Assembly: GCF_008180195.1 (NCBI RefSeq) | Contig: NZ_VTAV01000001.1 | Coordinates: 124,001 to 188,000 of the forward strand | DNA from: Sphingobacterium phlebotomi | GTDB lineage: Bacteria > Bacteroidota > Bacteroidia > Sphingobacteriales > Sphingobacteriaceae | Direction of reading: 5' to 3' | Length of the DNA stretch: 64,000 bases | Part shown: piece after piece, positions 1 through 8,587 of the stretch | Layout: every line of letters starts with the position of its first letter | Numbering within the stretch: the stretch's first letter is position 1 | The notes under the pieces: generated by a model | Told to the model about the DNA's origin: nothing | Databases searched by the model: none | Seen by the model: only the letters and a program-made list of their open reading frames with translations | Translations under genes and position numbers: made by a program

Positions 1-1277
1 GCTGGCTTTGGCTGGAATCTAGTCAGTGCGACTAACAAACCGATGAGTACGACCCCTGCGCCGATATATTGAAAGGCATCCGTATAGGTCAGGTTTTCGG
101 ACTTGAACAGAAAACCAACCAACATGGCGCCAATGTTTCCGCCGGCACCTACGATACCGCTGACGACACCAATATTATCTTTGTTGATAAAAGGTACGAT
201 CCCATATGTACAGCCATTGGCCATCTTCAGAAACAAGGCGAAGATCAGCATGGAAACAACGGCAAAAACCAAAGTTCCTGAAGCAGCAAACAACGCGATA
301 CCCAGACCTTCCAAAACCAAAAGCAGCCCTAACAATGTCCCTTTTCCTTTTAGCCCGAATCGCTTGCCGACTTTGTCACTTACGATACCTCCCAGTGCAC
401 GGGCAAAAATATTCATGCCGCCGAATATACCGGCCATTGCACCTGCTACAATGATACTCGTGCCAAAACGGTCTATAAAAAATATGGCCGCCACATTATC
501 TACGGTAATCTCAATGCCGAAGCAGGCGGCGTAAGCGAGTGTCAATACCCATACACGATAGTCTTGCAATGCTTCCACAAGTGATCCCTTGCTTTTTTTC
601 TGATAAGCAGACACACCCTTTTTCTGTAAATCGCTAAAATTCCCTGCAGGTGCATCTGTCGTGTATCGGTAGTAAATAAAAGCCATGATCAGAAGGATGA
701 CGCCAGGAACAATCATGGCGAGTCTCCAGGAGTCCGCTTCGCTAACAAAACCCATAGCGGCAAAACCCGCAGCAATTAATGGCATAACCAAATTGGTAAC
801 GCCGCCGCCGAGATTTCCCCATCCACCAGTTACGGCATTGGCGGTGCCGACAATATTCGGCGCAAACATCATGGATGTATGAAATTGGGTGATGACAAAA
901 GAAGCTCCAACAATTCCTATACAGAATCTGAATAGCAAAAAAGAGGCATAACTGTTGCTTAGGCCAATAAGCATGATTGGGATAGCACCCACAACTAATA
1001 AAATGGTATAAGTGAGGCGTGGACCCAGTGTGTCGCACAACTTGCCGATCAATAAGCGGGCAATAATGGTGGCGGAGACGGACGCTATAATGATATTGCC
1101 GACCTCACTCTTGGTCAAATTCAGCTGATCGCGAATCATGGGCATCAAAGGCGCGACACCAAACCATCCGAAGAAACAGAAAAAGAACGTTATCCAGGTG
1201 ATATGGAATGTACGCATTTGAACACCTTTGAATGAAAAGATGTCGAGCTTTGAAAGGGGGGATTGATTCTGTTGCAT
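1..1277 (-). CDS. NarK-type MFS nitrate/nitrite transporter (C-terminus cut by window edge)
   Basis: The frame is open from an ATG at 1277 to the left edge, giving about 425 residues with no stop, so the 3' end lies outside the window. The translation is very hydrophobic with roughly twelve membrane-spanning stretches. It includes an MFS-like segment after the second helix (GKLCDTLGPR) and glycine-rich helices (GGWGNLGGG, GIVGAGGNIGA) typical of the nitrate/nitrite porter family. It should sit in the inner membrane and import nitrate or export nitrite. It is the last visible gene of a minus-strand series that begins with nirB and lies 12 bases after moeA, which supports a role in nitrogen assimilation. 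Nitrate versus nitrite preference and the exchange mode cannot be read from the sequence. Confidence 0.88.
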   Translation of the reverse strand, partial: MQQNQSPLSKLDIFSFKGVQMRTFHITWITFFFCFFGWFGVAPLMPMIRDQLNLTKSEVGNIIIASVSATIIARLLIGKLCDTLGPRLTYTILLVVGAIPIMLIGLSNSYASFLLFRFCIGIVGASFVITQFHTSMMFAPNIVGTANAVTGGWGNLGGGVTNLVMPLIAAGFAAMGFVSEADSWRLAMIVPGVILLIMAFIYYRYTTDAPAGNFSDLQKKGVSAYQKKSKGSLVEALQDYRVWVLTLAYAACFGIEITVDNVAAIFFIDRFGTSIIVAGAMAGIFGGMNIFARALGGIVSDKVGKRFGLKGKGTLLGLLLVLEGLGIALFAASGTLVFAVVSMLIFALFLKMANGCTYGIVPFINKDNIGVVSGIVGAGGNIGAMLVGFLFKSENLTYTDAFQYIGAGVVLIGLLVALTRFQPKP

Positions 1278-1289
1278 CGTTAGTATGGT

Positions 1290-2498
1290 TTAAATAATAT
1301 TAAAAAAAGGATGTAAAGAGAGTACCGGTATGCTGTCGTTTTCTGCAATTACATGTTTGTTATGGACATGCCAGCCGATACCGTCGCATCCGACAGTGGC
1401 TGTTATATCACCGGAGCCATGGTGAGGCTTCCAGGTGTATCCATATTCCCCAGCATGCCGAAAAACAGGAAAAAACTCATCGAGCGAAGATTTCTTACAT
1501 CTGGGAATCATTAATGTCGACGTTTGGAAACGTTCGTTCGTAAATCCCAAACATCCGTGGAGATACTCCTCTACAAATAGTTTGAAGGTCATGAAACATG
1601 ATAAGGGATTTCCGGGCAACGCAAATATAATCTTGCCTTCTGGTAAGCATCCGACCAAAATGGGTTTGCCGGGCTTAATGGAGACTTTATGAAATAGTAC
1701 CTCTACGCCCAGTTCTCGTAAAATCTGGGGCACATGATCGGCATCGCCAGCAGAAACACCTCCGTTGATCAGGATGAGTTGCTGCTGCGTTGCTTGTTTC
1801 AGGGCCGCTGATAACGCTTTGGGTTCATCAGACACATGCTGACAAGACCGAATGGGCAATTGCCATTGTTCGCAAAGCGCGCGCAATAGATATTGATTAC
1901 TGTTGCGGATTTGAAAGTGTTCTGGTTGCTGATCGATATCGACCACCTCATTGCCGGTGGTGACAATTCCTACAGTAGGCATCCTATAAACAGGAGCTTG
2001 GTGGGTGCCCAGCGCTGCCAATGTTCCGATCAGCGAGATATCACAAACCTGCGGTACGGTAACGGCCAGCTCGTTTTTCTTTAGATCTTCGCCTCGTTGT
2101 GCGAGGTGTTGTCCACGCGAGATAGATTCACCGAGAATAAGAGCCGTACCGTTTGGTGTAAAGGTAAGGTCCTCTTTCCTGATAATGGTGTCCGCGGGAA
2201 CAGGGCAAGCGGCACCGGTCATGATCTTATAGCATTCGCCGGTTGCAATAGTTATAGGAGTTTCCATACCGGCAAAAATTGTTGTCCGAATACGGAATTC
2301 CCGGATGCCGTTATTCCAGTCGTCGATGCATATGGCTATTCCATCCATCGCTGCACGATGGAATGGAGGATAATCTCTATCCGCGAAGATGGGATGGGCC
2401 AGTATGCGATTTGATGCTTGGGTGAGAGGGATGCGTTCTGTGGGAAGTTGCTTTATCATGCTTCGAATCTTGTCCCGGGCTTCCAGATAGGTCAACAT
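1290..2498 (-). CDS. moeA: Molybdopterin molybdotransferase MoeA
   Basis: This 402-residue protein matches the MoeA family in length and layout. MoeA inserts molybdate into adenylated molybdopterin, the last step of molybdenum cofactor synthesis, in the cytoplasm. Visible family features are the MPT-binding segment GGVSAGDADHV in the middle and ALPGNPLS after it, plus the N-terminal part with DRDYPPFHRAAMDG. The start ATG at 2498 lies two bases after the upstream moaCB stop. A purine-rich GGAGGAGGG just ahead can serve as a ribosome binding site, so translation is probably coupled. Presence of moeA with moaCB and a MoeB-like gene next to nirBD suggests the locus feeds cofactor to a nitrate reductase that is not in this window. 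Confidence 0.93.
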   Translation of the reverse strand: MLTYLEARDKIRSMIKQLPTERIPLTQASNRILAHPIFADRDYPPFHRAAMDGIAICIDDWNNGIREFRIRTTIFAGMETPITIATGECYKIMTGAACPVPADTIIRKEDLTFTPNGTALILGESISRGQHLAQRGEDLKKNELAVTVPQVCDISLIGTLAALGTHQAPVYRMPTVGIVTTGNEVVDIDQQPEHFQIRNSNQYLLRALCEQWQLPIRSCQHVSDEPKALSAALKQATQQQLILINGGVSAGDADHVPQILRELGVEVLFHKVSIKPGKPILVGCLPEGKIIFALPGNPLSCFMTFKLFVEEYLHGCLGFTNERFQTSTLMIPRCKKSSLDEFFPVFRHAGEYGYTWKPHHGSGDITATVGCDGIGWHVHNKHVIAENDSIPVLSLHPFFNII

Positions 2499-2499
2499 A

Positions 2500-3447
2500 T
2501 CAATGCCCTCCTCCCATCATCATTTTCCGGGCGTGAAACAAAGCTGGCAAAATCGCCTCTAAACACTCCTTCACACCGTTGGTGCTTCCGGGTAACGTGA
2601 CGACAAGTGAATTGCCGATTGTGCCTGCAACGGACCGACTCATCATAGCCAATGGTGTCCGTTGCTGCCCGTGTCCGCGCATAGCTTCTGCAATGCCATC
2701 TGCCCTTTTGTCTACTAATTCGGACACAGCTTCCACGGTAACATCCCGTGGTCCCAATCCAGTTCCGCCCGTTGTAAAAATAAAGTGTATGTCTCGATCA
2801 ACCCAAGTTTTGATGGCTTGTTGGATGCGTGATTTCTCGTCCGCAACGATTTGGTAATCCAATACTTGTGCGCCGGTGGTCAGCAACATTTCTTCGATTT
2901 TTCGACCACTGTTATCCTGCCGCTGTCCGTTGGCGGTGGCATCTGAACAAACCAAAATAGCGCAGGTGGCAAGGGGTGCTAAAAAGCGATTATGATCCGA
3001 TTTACCACCTGTTTTATTTGCTAGGCGAATATGGCCAATCTCCAATTGATTGTCGACAGGCTTCAACATATCGTAAAGCTCGAGTGCTGCTATGGATGCA
3101 GCAGTAAGCGTCTCCATCTCTATACCGGTACGACCTATCGACTTGGCAGATACTGTAATCAATATCCCGGCACGCAACTGCGGTTCGGTAAAAAAATCTG
3201 GATGGGAGCTGGGATAGATATATTCGAAATCGACCTGCATCGCGTCAATATTAACTGGGTGACAGTGAGGCAATAGTTGTGGGGTAGTCTTTGCCCCCAA
3301 GAATGCTGCTGCGCGAGCAACATCAAACAGGTTTCCTTTGGGAAGTTCATCCCGTTGGATTTTGACAGCTGTTAACTCGGTAATATAGATCACTGCATGA
3401 GCTAGAGCTGTGCGTAATGTATTGATTTTATGGCTTATATCTCGCAT
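2500..3447 (-). CDS. moaCB: Bifunctional MoaC-MoaB molybdenum cofactor protein
   Basis: A 315-residue fusion. The N-terminal half (about residues 1-150) is MoaC, cyclic pyranopterin monophosphate synthase. It has the KGNLFDVAR stretch, the LLPHCHPV active-site motif and a C-terminal GGKSDHNR. The second half (about 155-315) is MoaB/MogA-like, which adenylates molybdopterin, with FTTGGTGLGPRDVT and a late LPGSTNGVKE. Fusing two non-consecutive steps of molybdopterin synthesis is known in Bacteroidota and some other bacteria. The gene overlaps the end of the upstream MoeB-like gene by 13 bases and is followed two bases later by moeA, so the three are almost certainly cotranscribed. MoaA, MoaD and MoaE are not seen here and must be encoded elsewhere. 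Confidence 0.92.
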   Translation of the reverse strand: MRDISHKINTLRTALAHAVIYITELTAVKIQRDELPKGNLFDVARAAAFLGAKTTPQLLPHCHPVNIDAMQVDFEYIYPSSHPDFFTEPQLRAGILITVSAKSIGRTGIEMETLTAASIAALELYDMLKPVDNQLEIGHIRLANKTGGKSDHNRFLAPLATCAILVCSDATANGQRQDNSGRKIEEMLLTTGAQVLDYQIVADEKSRIQQAIKTWVDRDIHFIFTTGGTGLGPRDVTVEAVSELVDKRADGIAEAMRGHGQQRTPLAMMSRSVAGTIGNSLVVTLPGSTNGVKECLEAILPALFHARKMMMGGGH

Positions 3448-4202
3448 GTCTTCATTTCTGGGGTGGTCTCTGTTGGATCGGATTGCAAACTGGAAAAATT
3501 AATGACGCGTTTTTGAAGAGAAAGCACATCGAATAAAAGCAATTTACCCGTCAGTTTGTCTGGCAAATCCAATACTACTTTGATGGCCTCGTTTGCCATC
3601 AACATACCCGCTATCATACTGCCGATGACGTACGTGCCGGATACTTCACAAGGCATCCCTTCCGCAGCTGGCTGCAGGGTGAATACATCGTCTATGGCCA
3701 GGCGTTGCGCTTTATAGTTAAAAATGGTGATCTGCACTTCAGAACGAAAAATAGATCCGTAGATGACTGGTGTACCGAGCTGAATACCCGTATGGCCGAT
3801 TAATAAGCGGGCAGGAAAGTTGTCCGTTGCATCGATGACGATGTCATATTCCGAAAATATCGAATGGATATTGGTTTCGTTTGCAAAAAATGGATATGCG
3901 ATGAAGACGGTATCTTGATAACGTATCTTTAATTGGGTGATAGCAGCCGCAGTTTTCAATGTTCCGACTTGTGCTGGCGTATAGAGATATTGGCGCGCCA
4001 GATTTTTGAGCTCAACTTTATCGCCGTCTAGTATTCCAATATATCCGATACCGCTAGCGGCTAGTGCGGAAACCACAGGGCAGCCCAGACCACCTGCACC
4101 AACCACCAGAACGCGGGTACATTTTAATTTGTCGAGACCCTTCTTACCGATAACCGGCAGCTGAAGATGGTCACTAAAAAATCTGCTATGCATTTCACTC
4201 AT
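3435..4202 (-). CDS. MoeB/ThiF-family adenylyltransferase without zinc cysteines
   Basis: A 255-residue E1-like enzyme expected to adenylate the C-terminal glycine of a MoaD- or ThiS-type sulfur carrier. The Rossmann nucleotide-binding motif GAGGLGCPV is near residue 37 and is followed by the typical ILDGDKVELKNLARQ segment. The ATDNFPARLLI stretch carries the conserved aspartate. The single cysteine in MPCEVSGTY matches the conserved position near the catalytic loop. Unlike Escherichia coli MoeB, neither CxxC pair of the zinc site is visible; only one cysteine remains near the C-terminus (TCEI). There is no rhodanese domain. Its place between nirD and moaCB favours a molybdopterin role, but a ThiF-like role cannot be excluded. 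Confidence 0.85.
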   Translation of the reverse strand: MSEMHSRFFSDHLQLPVIGKKGLDKLKCTRVLVVGAGGLGCPVVSALAASGIGYIGILDGDKVELKNLARQYLYTPAQVGTLKTAAAITQLKIRYQDTVFIAYPFFANETNIHSIFSEYDIVIDATDNFPARLLIGHTGIQLGTPVIYGSIFRSEVQITIFNYKAQRLAIDDVFTLQPAAEGMPCEVSGTYVIGSMIAGMLMANEAIKVVLDLPDKLTGKLLLFDVLSLQKRVINFSSLQSDPTETTPEMKTCEI

Positions 4203-4230
4203 TCAGTTATTTGTTGATCGCCATCTTATA

Positions 4231-4578
4231 TTAGTTTTGTAATGCAATATATACGAACCCGTCTTCCACTTTTACTGGATAGGTTTTGATGGCGCATTCA
4301 TCGCCAGAGAGACACTCGCCAGTGTCCAGTGCGAATGTTTTCTTGTGAAAAGGGCAGGCGATCTTGGGTTTGTCTCCTAACGATCCGATCATGCCGCGGC
4401 TCAGGATCATTTGCTTTTTATGGGGACATTCATTCTGTGTGGCGTACCATTCATTACGACGCTTGAAATAGAACAGCGCAACCTGCTGATCCTCTAATTT
4501 TAAACAGACACCTCCATTTTCAATGGTGTCTTCTACTCGACAAGCTAATTTCCATGAAGTGGTTGTTAACGTTTCCAT
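4231..4578 (-). CDS. nirD: Nitrite reductase small subunit NirD, Rieske-type
   Basis: A 115-residue Rieske-fold protein encoded 33 bases after nirB. It is the expected small subunit of the cytoplasmic NADH-dependent assimilatory nitrite reductase that reduces nitrite to ammonium. A complete set of [2Fe-2S] ligands is visible: Cys51-Pro-His53 and Cys75-Pro-Phe-His78. The NirD subunit of enteric bacteria has the Rieske fold but lacks these ligands, so this copy may bind a cluster. The remainder (TYPVKVEDGFVYIAL) is the usual C-terminal strand of the fold. Gene order and spacing indicate cotranscription with nirB and the molybdenum cofactor genes. Confidence 0.92.
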   Translation of the reverse strand: METLTTTSWKLACRVEDTIENGGVCLKLEDQQVALFYFKRRNEWYATQNECPHKKQMILSRGMIGSLGDKPKIACPFHKKTFALDTGECLSGDECAIKTYPVKVEDGFVYIALQN

Positions 4579-4611
4579 AATGATATTGTGTTAAGTTTTA
4601 TCTTTTATTGA

Positions 4612-7131
4612 TTAATATGTTATTGGGGCATTCCAGTCAGCAGCTTTCTTTTGCCCGCGCATTTCTTCGAATTTTACCTTTTCATCTTTTTCGGATGGGG
4701 CGTTCACAAAATGAACAAACCGCTTGCGTATATCAGGGTTGTTAACCGCAACCTTCCATTCACATTGATAAGCGTCTACTAATGCCTGCATCTCTTTTTC
4801 CCAAGTTTCCGCCATTCCGAGGCTATCTTCCACAACAACATTCCGGAGATAATCGACGCCTCCTTCCATTTTATTTAACCAGGTGGCTGTACGTGTTAAT
4901 GGATCGGCGGTGTGTATATAAAACATGAGGAACCGATCGAGATAGCGTATACAAGTTTCACTATCGATGTCACTCACCAAGAGATGCGCATGTTGAGGTT
5001 TGCTGCCGCCGTTTCCGCATACATACAAATTCCAACCTTTTTCCGTAGCAATGATTCCAAAATCCTTACTTTGAGCTTCGGCACATTCCCGGATACAACC
5101 GCTGACGGCCGATTTCAATTTGTGGGGAGATCGGATCCCACGATACCGTTCTTCGATCTGAATAGCAAAGGATACGCTATCGTGAAGACCAAAACGACAC
5201 CACGTACTTCCTACACAGCTTTTTACCGTGCGTAAAGCTTTTCCGTAGGCATGTCCACTTTCAAAACCAGCTGCAATTAACTCTTCCCATATAAAAGGAA
5301 GGTCATTAAGGTGGGCTCCAAACATGTCGATGCGTTGTCCGCCTGTGATTTTGGTATAAAGCCCATATTTCTTAGCGACTTCTCCGATAACGATCAATTT
5401 TTCTGGTTGTATTTCTCCTCCCGGTACGCGGGGTACAACAGAATAGGTTCCACCGCGTTGTATATTGGCCAAAAAGCGATCATTGCTATCTTGAGCCACA
5501 TCATTTCCCTTTCCCAGTATCATTTCGTTCCAAAGGCTGGCTAATAGCGAAGAAACTAGTGGTTTACAGACTTCACAACCGTGCCCTGTTCCAAGATTGT
5601 CCAGTACACTGTCGTAGGTTCTTAAATCATGAATCTTGATGAGATCAAATAGTTCTTGTCGACTAAAATTGAAATGTTCACATAGGGTATTGCGAATATA
5701 TTTACCCTGTTTCTTCATGGTATATGCTACCAGGTCTTTGACCATAGGGACACAGCCACCACAACCAGATCCGGCTTTCGTGCATTTTTTGATATCATCG
5801 GCATGCTCACATCCTTGCTGACTTACCGCATCACATATTTGAGCCTTTGTAATGCCTTCGCAGCTACAGATCAAGGCTGTGTCGGGCAAAGCTTCCAGTC
5901 CTGTGCCGGCGGGTTTACTTTCACTTTGTTCTCCTAAAAGGAGTGTTTCAGGGTGTTCGGGTAGCGGCATATTGTTATTTACAGTCTGTAACAACATGTT
6001 GTAACTCGCTGCTTCACCCACCAAAATACCACCTAATAGCCTTTTGCCATCCGTACTGATATTGAGCCGTTTGTAAATACCTTTATTCTTGTCTTCCAGA
6101 AGAATGGTCCGAGCATGAGGCTCCGTGATAAATGGATCTCCAAAACTAGCCACATCGACGCCCATTAATTTTAGCTTTGTGCTCATGTCGAAACCAGCGA
6201 AAAGCTTCTGTTCGCCAGAAATAGTGGTTGCAGCGACCTCTGCCATTTCGTATCCAGGAGCTACCAAGCCATATATCATATCGTTATAAAGGGCGCATTC
6301 ACCGATAGCGAAGGTGTGAGGGTCGGACGTACGCATGTTCTCATCGACTACGATTCCTCCGCGAGGTCCAATAGCTAGTCCCGCAGCTTTTGCTAACTCA
6401 TCACGAGGTTTGATGCCTGCCGATATGATCAAGATATCGCTGTCCAATTGAGTGCCATCAGCGAATGCAAGCCCTGTTATTTTATTTTTGCCTAGTATTT
6501 GGGTTGTGGATTTTTGCAGAAAGCAGGTCAATCCAAGTGCCTGTAGTTTGTTTTGTAATATGCTGCTAGCCATGTCGTCAATTTGTCTGGGCATTAGTCG
6601 TGGAGCAAATTCCACAACAGCTGTTTTTTTTATGCCGAGATCTACTAGTGCTTTTGCAGCTTCCAGACCTAACAATCCACCGCCAATGACCGTGCCTTTA
6701 TTTGCGGCCGAGGCATATGCTTTAATTTGGTCAAGGTCTTCGATAGTGCGATATAAAAATACCCCTTCTTTGTCGACGCCGGGAATTGAGGGGACGAAAG
6801 CAGCCGATCCGGTAGCTAGGATGAGGTAATCGTAATCTATCTGGATATTCTTTTTGGAATGGATACGTTTTTTTTCAATATCAATGTCTACAATAGGGTC
6901 ATGGAGATATAAATCAATGTTATTTTCTTCGTACCACTCATTTTTTGACAAAAATAAATCATCTAGCGTCTTATTTCCGAAATAATCAGTGAGATGTACA
7001 CGATCATAAGCCCTAATTGGTTCCTCACCGAACACTATTAACTTAAAATTGTTGCTTTTTGTTATTAATTTTTCGCAAAACTTATGGCTAACCATTCCGT
7101 TTCCGATTACGACAACTGTTTTTGTATTCAT
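4612..7131 (-). CDS. nirB: Assimilatory nitrite reductase large subunit NirB
   Basis: At 839 residues this is a full-length NirB, which reduces nitrite to ammonium with electrons from NAD(P)H. An N-terminal FAD/NAD(P)H oxidoreductase part occupies about residues 1-400, with VVVIGNGMVSHK and the second dinucleotide motif VIGGGLLGLEAAK. A BFD-like [2Fe-2S] domain follows with Cys422, Cys424, Cys457 and Cys460, then a second short CEVC segment near 519-522. The C-terminal sulfite/nitrite reductase part carries the siroheme-[4Fe-4S] ligands Cys639 and Cys645 (CVGSTWC) and Cys679 and Cys683 (CIREC). All key cysteines are present, so the gene looks functional. It is first in its operon and diverges from a SUMT gene that supplies the siroheme precursor. 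Confidence 0.97.
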   Translation of the reverse strand: MNTKTVVVIGNGMVSHKFCEKLITKSNNFKLIVFGEEPIRAYDRVHLTDYFGNKTLDDLFLSKNEWYEENNIDLYLHDPIVDIDIEKKRIHSKKNIQIDYDYLILATGSAAFVPSIPGVDKEGVFLYRTIEDLDQIKAYASAANKGTVIGGGLLGLEAAKALVDLGIKKTAVVEFAPRLMPRQIDDMASSILQNKLQALGLTCFLQKSTTQILGKNKITGLAFADGTQLDSDILIISAGIKPRDELAKAAGLAIGPRGGIVVDENMRTSDPHTFAIGECALYNDMIYGLVAPGYEMAEVAATTISGEQKLFAGFDMSTKLKLMGVDVASFGDPFITEPHARTILLEDKNKGIYKRLNISTDGKRLLGGILVGEAASYNMLLQTVNNNMPLPEHPETLLLGEQSESKPAGTGLEALPDTALICSCEGITKAQICDAVSQQGCEHADDIKKCTKAGSGCGGCVPMVKDLVAYTMKKQGKYIRNTLCEHFNFSRQELFDLIKIHDLRTYDSVLDNLGTGHGCEVCKPLVSSLLASLWNEMILGKGNDVAQDSNDRFLANIQRGGTYSVVPRVPGGEIQPEKLIVIGEVAKKYGLYTKITGGQRIDMFGAHLNDLPFIWEELIAAGFESGHAYGKALRTVKSCVGSTWCRFGLHDSVSFAIQIEERYRGIRSPHKLKSAVSGCIRECAEAQSKDFGIIATEKGWNLYVCGNGGSKPQHAHLLVSDIDSETCIRYLDRFLMFYIHTADPLTRTATWLNKMEGGVDYLRNVVVEDSLGMAETWEKEMQALVDAYQCEWKVAVNNPDIRKRFVHFVNAPSEKDEKVKFEEMRGQKKAADWNAPITY

Positions 7132-7191
7132 TTTTCAGATATTTAGAGGTAAAAAATGATTTTTCGTTATTTATTTTGCTAATTTATGTTT

Positions 7192-7231
7192 TTGATATCA
7201 ATAAATGAAATATTTTCATGATATGTATCAT
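7192..7231. promoter_or_regulatory. FNR/CRP-like palindromes between nirB and the SUMT gene
   Basis: The 130-base AT-rich divergent region contains the perfect 14-base inverted repeat ATGATA-TG-TATCAT at 7218-7231. Its ATGAT-N4-ATCAT core differs from the classical FNR box (TTGAT-N4-ATCAA) only at the two outer bases. A second palindrome, TTGATATCAA, is at 7192-7201. The location is right for co-regulating nirB and the divergent SUMT gene by a CRP/FNR-family factor. That a regulator binds here is inference. Confidence 0.45.
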
Positions 7232-7240
7232 ATTATTTTC

Positions 7241-7248
7241 TATTTTTG
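7241..7248 (+). promoter_or_regulatory. Putative -7 element for the SUMT gene
   Basis: TATTTTTG fits the Bacteroidota -7 consensus TAnnTTTG. No clear -33 TTG lies at the usual distance. A transcript starting about 6 bases downstream would leave almost no leader before the GTG at 7260, which favours the ATG at 7281 as the start. Confidence 0.35.
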
Positions 7249-7280
7249 ATTGATTTGTAGTGAATTTTAATGATTTTTAT

Positions 7281-8042
7281 ATGGTAAATGGATTAAAAAC
7301 TCTAAAAATAGTCGGTTCTGGTCCGGGTGATCCAGAATTATTGACGATAAAAGCGTATAAAAGCATAAAAAATGCCGAGGTAATACTGTATGATAACCTA
7401 ATTAACGAAGAAATACTTCATATTGCTTCGGGAAAATGTTTAAAAATATATGTAGGAAAGCATCCGTACGGAAAATACATGCCACAGGAAGATATAAATA
7501 CATTAATAGCTTATTATTGTGGGCGTTTTTCCAATGTGGTAAGGTTGAAAGGAGGCGATCCGTACATATTTGGTAGAGGATTCGAAGAGTGGTTTGTTGC
7601 AAAGGAGTTGGAGATGGAGGTAGAATATATTCCAGGGATCAGCAGTATGCAAGGTGTAGGATTGAGTGATATACCGCTGACACATCGTGGTGTTAGTGAA
7701 GGAGTGTGGGTCTTGACAGGTATGAAAAAAGACGGTGATATCGCAGCAGACCTTTCATTAGCGGTTCACTGTAGTTCTACAGTCGTTATATATATGGGTA
7801 TGCGTAAATTGGCAGAAATCGCACGGATCTATCTGATGAATGGTGAGGGAGATCGTCCGGCAGCGATCATACAGCGGGCTTCCAGGGCAGATGAAAAGAA
7901 AGTGATATGTAAGGTTAAAGACCTGGTGAAGGCGAGTCAGCAAGCAGGGATGTCTCATCCTGCTATTATTGTTATCGGAGAAGTTGTCAATTTGCAGTAT
8001 AATCTTTCTACTTTATTGCAGCGAGAAAGAAATATGGTGTAA
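7281..8042 (+). CDS. cobA: Uroporphyrinogen-III C-methyltransferase (SUMT)
   Basis: A 253-residue SAM-dependent tetrapyrrole methylase that converts uroporphyrinogen III to precorrin-2, the precursor of siroheme. The N-terminal glycine-rich loop is GSGPGDPELLTIKA, and GGDPYIFGRG lies near residue 95. Both are signatures of the SUMT/CobA/CysG-C family. I chose the ATG at 7281; an in-frame GTG at 7260 would add seven residues but is very close to a possible -7 element. Divergent placement from nirB makes sense because NirB needs siroheme. There is no fused oxidase/ferrochelatase domain as in CysG, so precorrin-2 must be processed by another enzyme outside the window. Confidence 0.92.
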   Translation: MVNGLKTLKIVGSGPGDPELLTIKAYKSIKNAEVILYDNLINEEILHIASGKCLKIYVGKHPYGKYMPQEDINTLIAYYCGRFSNVVRLKGGDPYIFGRGFEEWFVAKELEMEVEYIPGISSMQGVGLSDIPLTHRGVSEGVWVLTGMKKDGDIAADLSLAVHCSSTVVIYMGMRKLAEIARIYLMNGEGDRPAAIIQRASRADEKKVICKVKDLVKASQQAGMSHPAIIVIGEVVNLQYNLSTLLQRERNMV

Positions 8043-8072
8043 TTGTTTTGATAGTCGAGCGTACTATATTTG
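8043..8072 (+). promoter_or_regulatory. Bacteroidota-type promoter before the DUF2147 gene
   Basis: TTG at 8043-8045 is followed after 19 bases by TATATTTG at 8065-8072. This fits the TTG-N17-23-TAnnTTTG pattern described for Bacteroidota. It would give a leader of about 50 bases for the gene starting at 8131. Confidence 0.5.
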
Positions 8073-8130
8073 ATTTTCTGCATGCTTTTTGATAGCATTA
8101 ACATAGTTAAGGTTATAAACTAGAAAAGAT

Positions 8131-8562
8131 ATGAGGAAGATGCTGTTTGTGTGGCTAAGTATGCTGATTGGACTTCAGGCGATAGCGCAAAATAACCAAA
8201 ATATAGCGGGGAAATGGAAAACTGTGGATGATGAAACGGGAGAGGCAAAATCCATTGTGGAAGTTTTCCAAAAAGCAGATGGTAAGTATTACGGAAAAAT
8301 TAGTAAGCTTCTCATTAAGCCAGAGAACGATAAATGCATTCAATGTAAAGACGATCGAAAGAATCAACCCTTGTTAGGATTGGAAATTATCCGTGGGATA
8401 AGAAAAAATGGAGACGAGTTTTCCGGAGGCACTATCACAGATCCTAAAAATGGAAAGTCGTATAAATGCATCATAACGAGACAAGGAGATAAGCTTCTTG
8501 TACGAGGCTATATCGGTTTTTCTTTAATTGGAAGAACACAGACCTGGCAACTTGTAAATTGA
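8131..8562 (+). CDS. Secreted DUF2147 family protein
   Basis: A 143-residue protein with an N-terminal signal peptide ending around IAQ (residue 20). The mature part fits the small beta-rich DUF2147 family: GKWKTVDDETGE near the start, DGKYYGKI in the middle, and a closing RGYIGFSLIGRTQTW. It is predicted to be periplasmic or outer-membrane associated. A CIQCKDD motif gives two cysteines that might form a disulfide. The molecular function of this family is not established. It has its own candidate promoter and is followed by an ABC permease gene 72 bases later, so the two may or may not be linked. Confidence 0.8.
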   Translation: MRKMLFVWLSMLIGLQAIAQNNQNIAGKWKTVDDETGEAKSIVEVFQKADGKYYGKISKLLIKPENDKCIQCKDDRKNQPLLGLEIIRGIRKNGDEFSGGTITDPKNGKSYKCIITRQGDKLLVRGYIGFSLIGRTQTWQLVN

Positions 8563-8587
8563 TATAGTCAAGAAAATATTCGGAAGG

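Noticed and set aside
8051-8067. ATAGT...ACTAT hairpin after the SUMT gene as a terminator
   Set aside because: A 5-bp AT-rich stem is too weak, and the right arm overlaps a better-supported -7 element.
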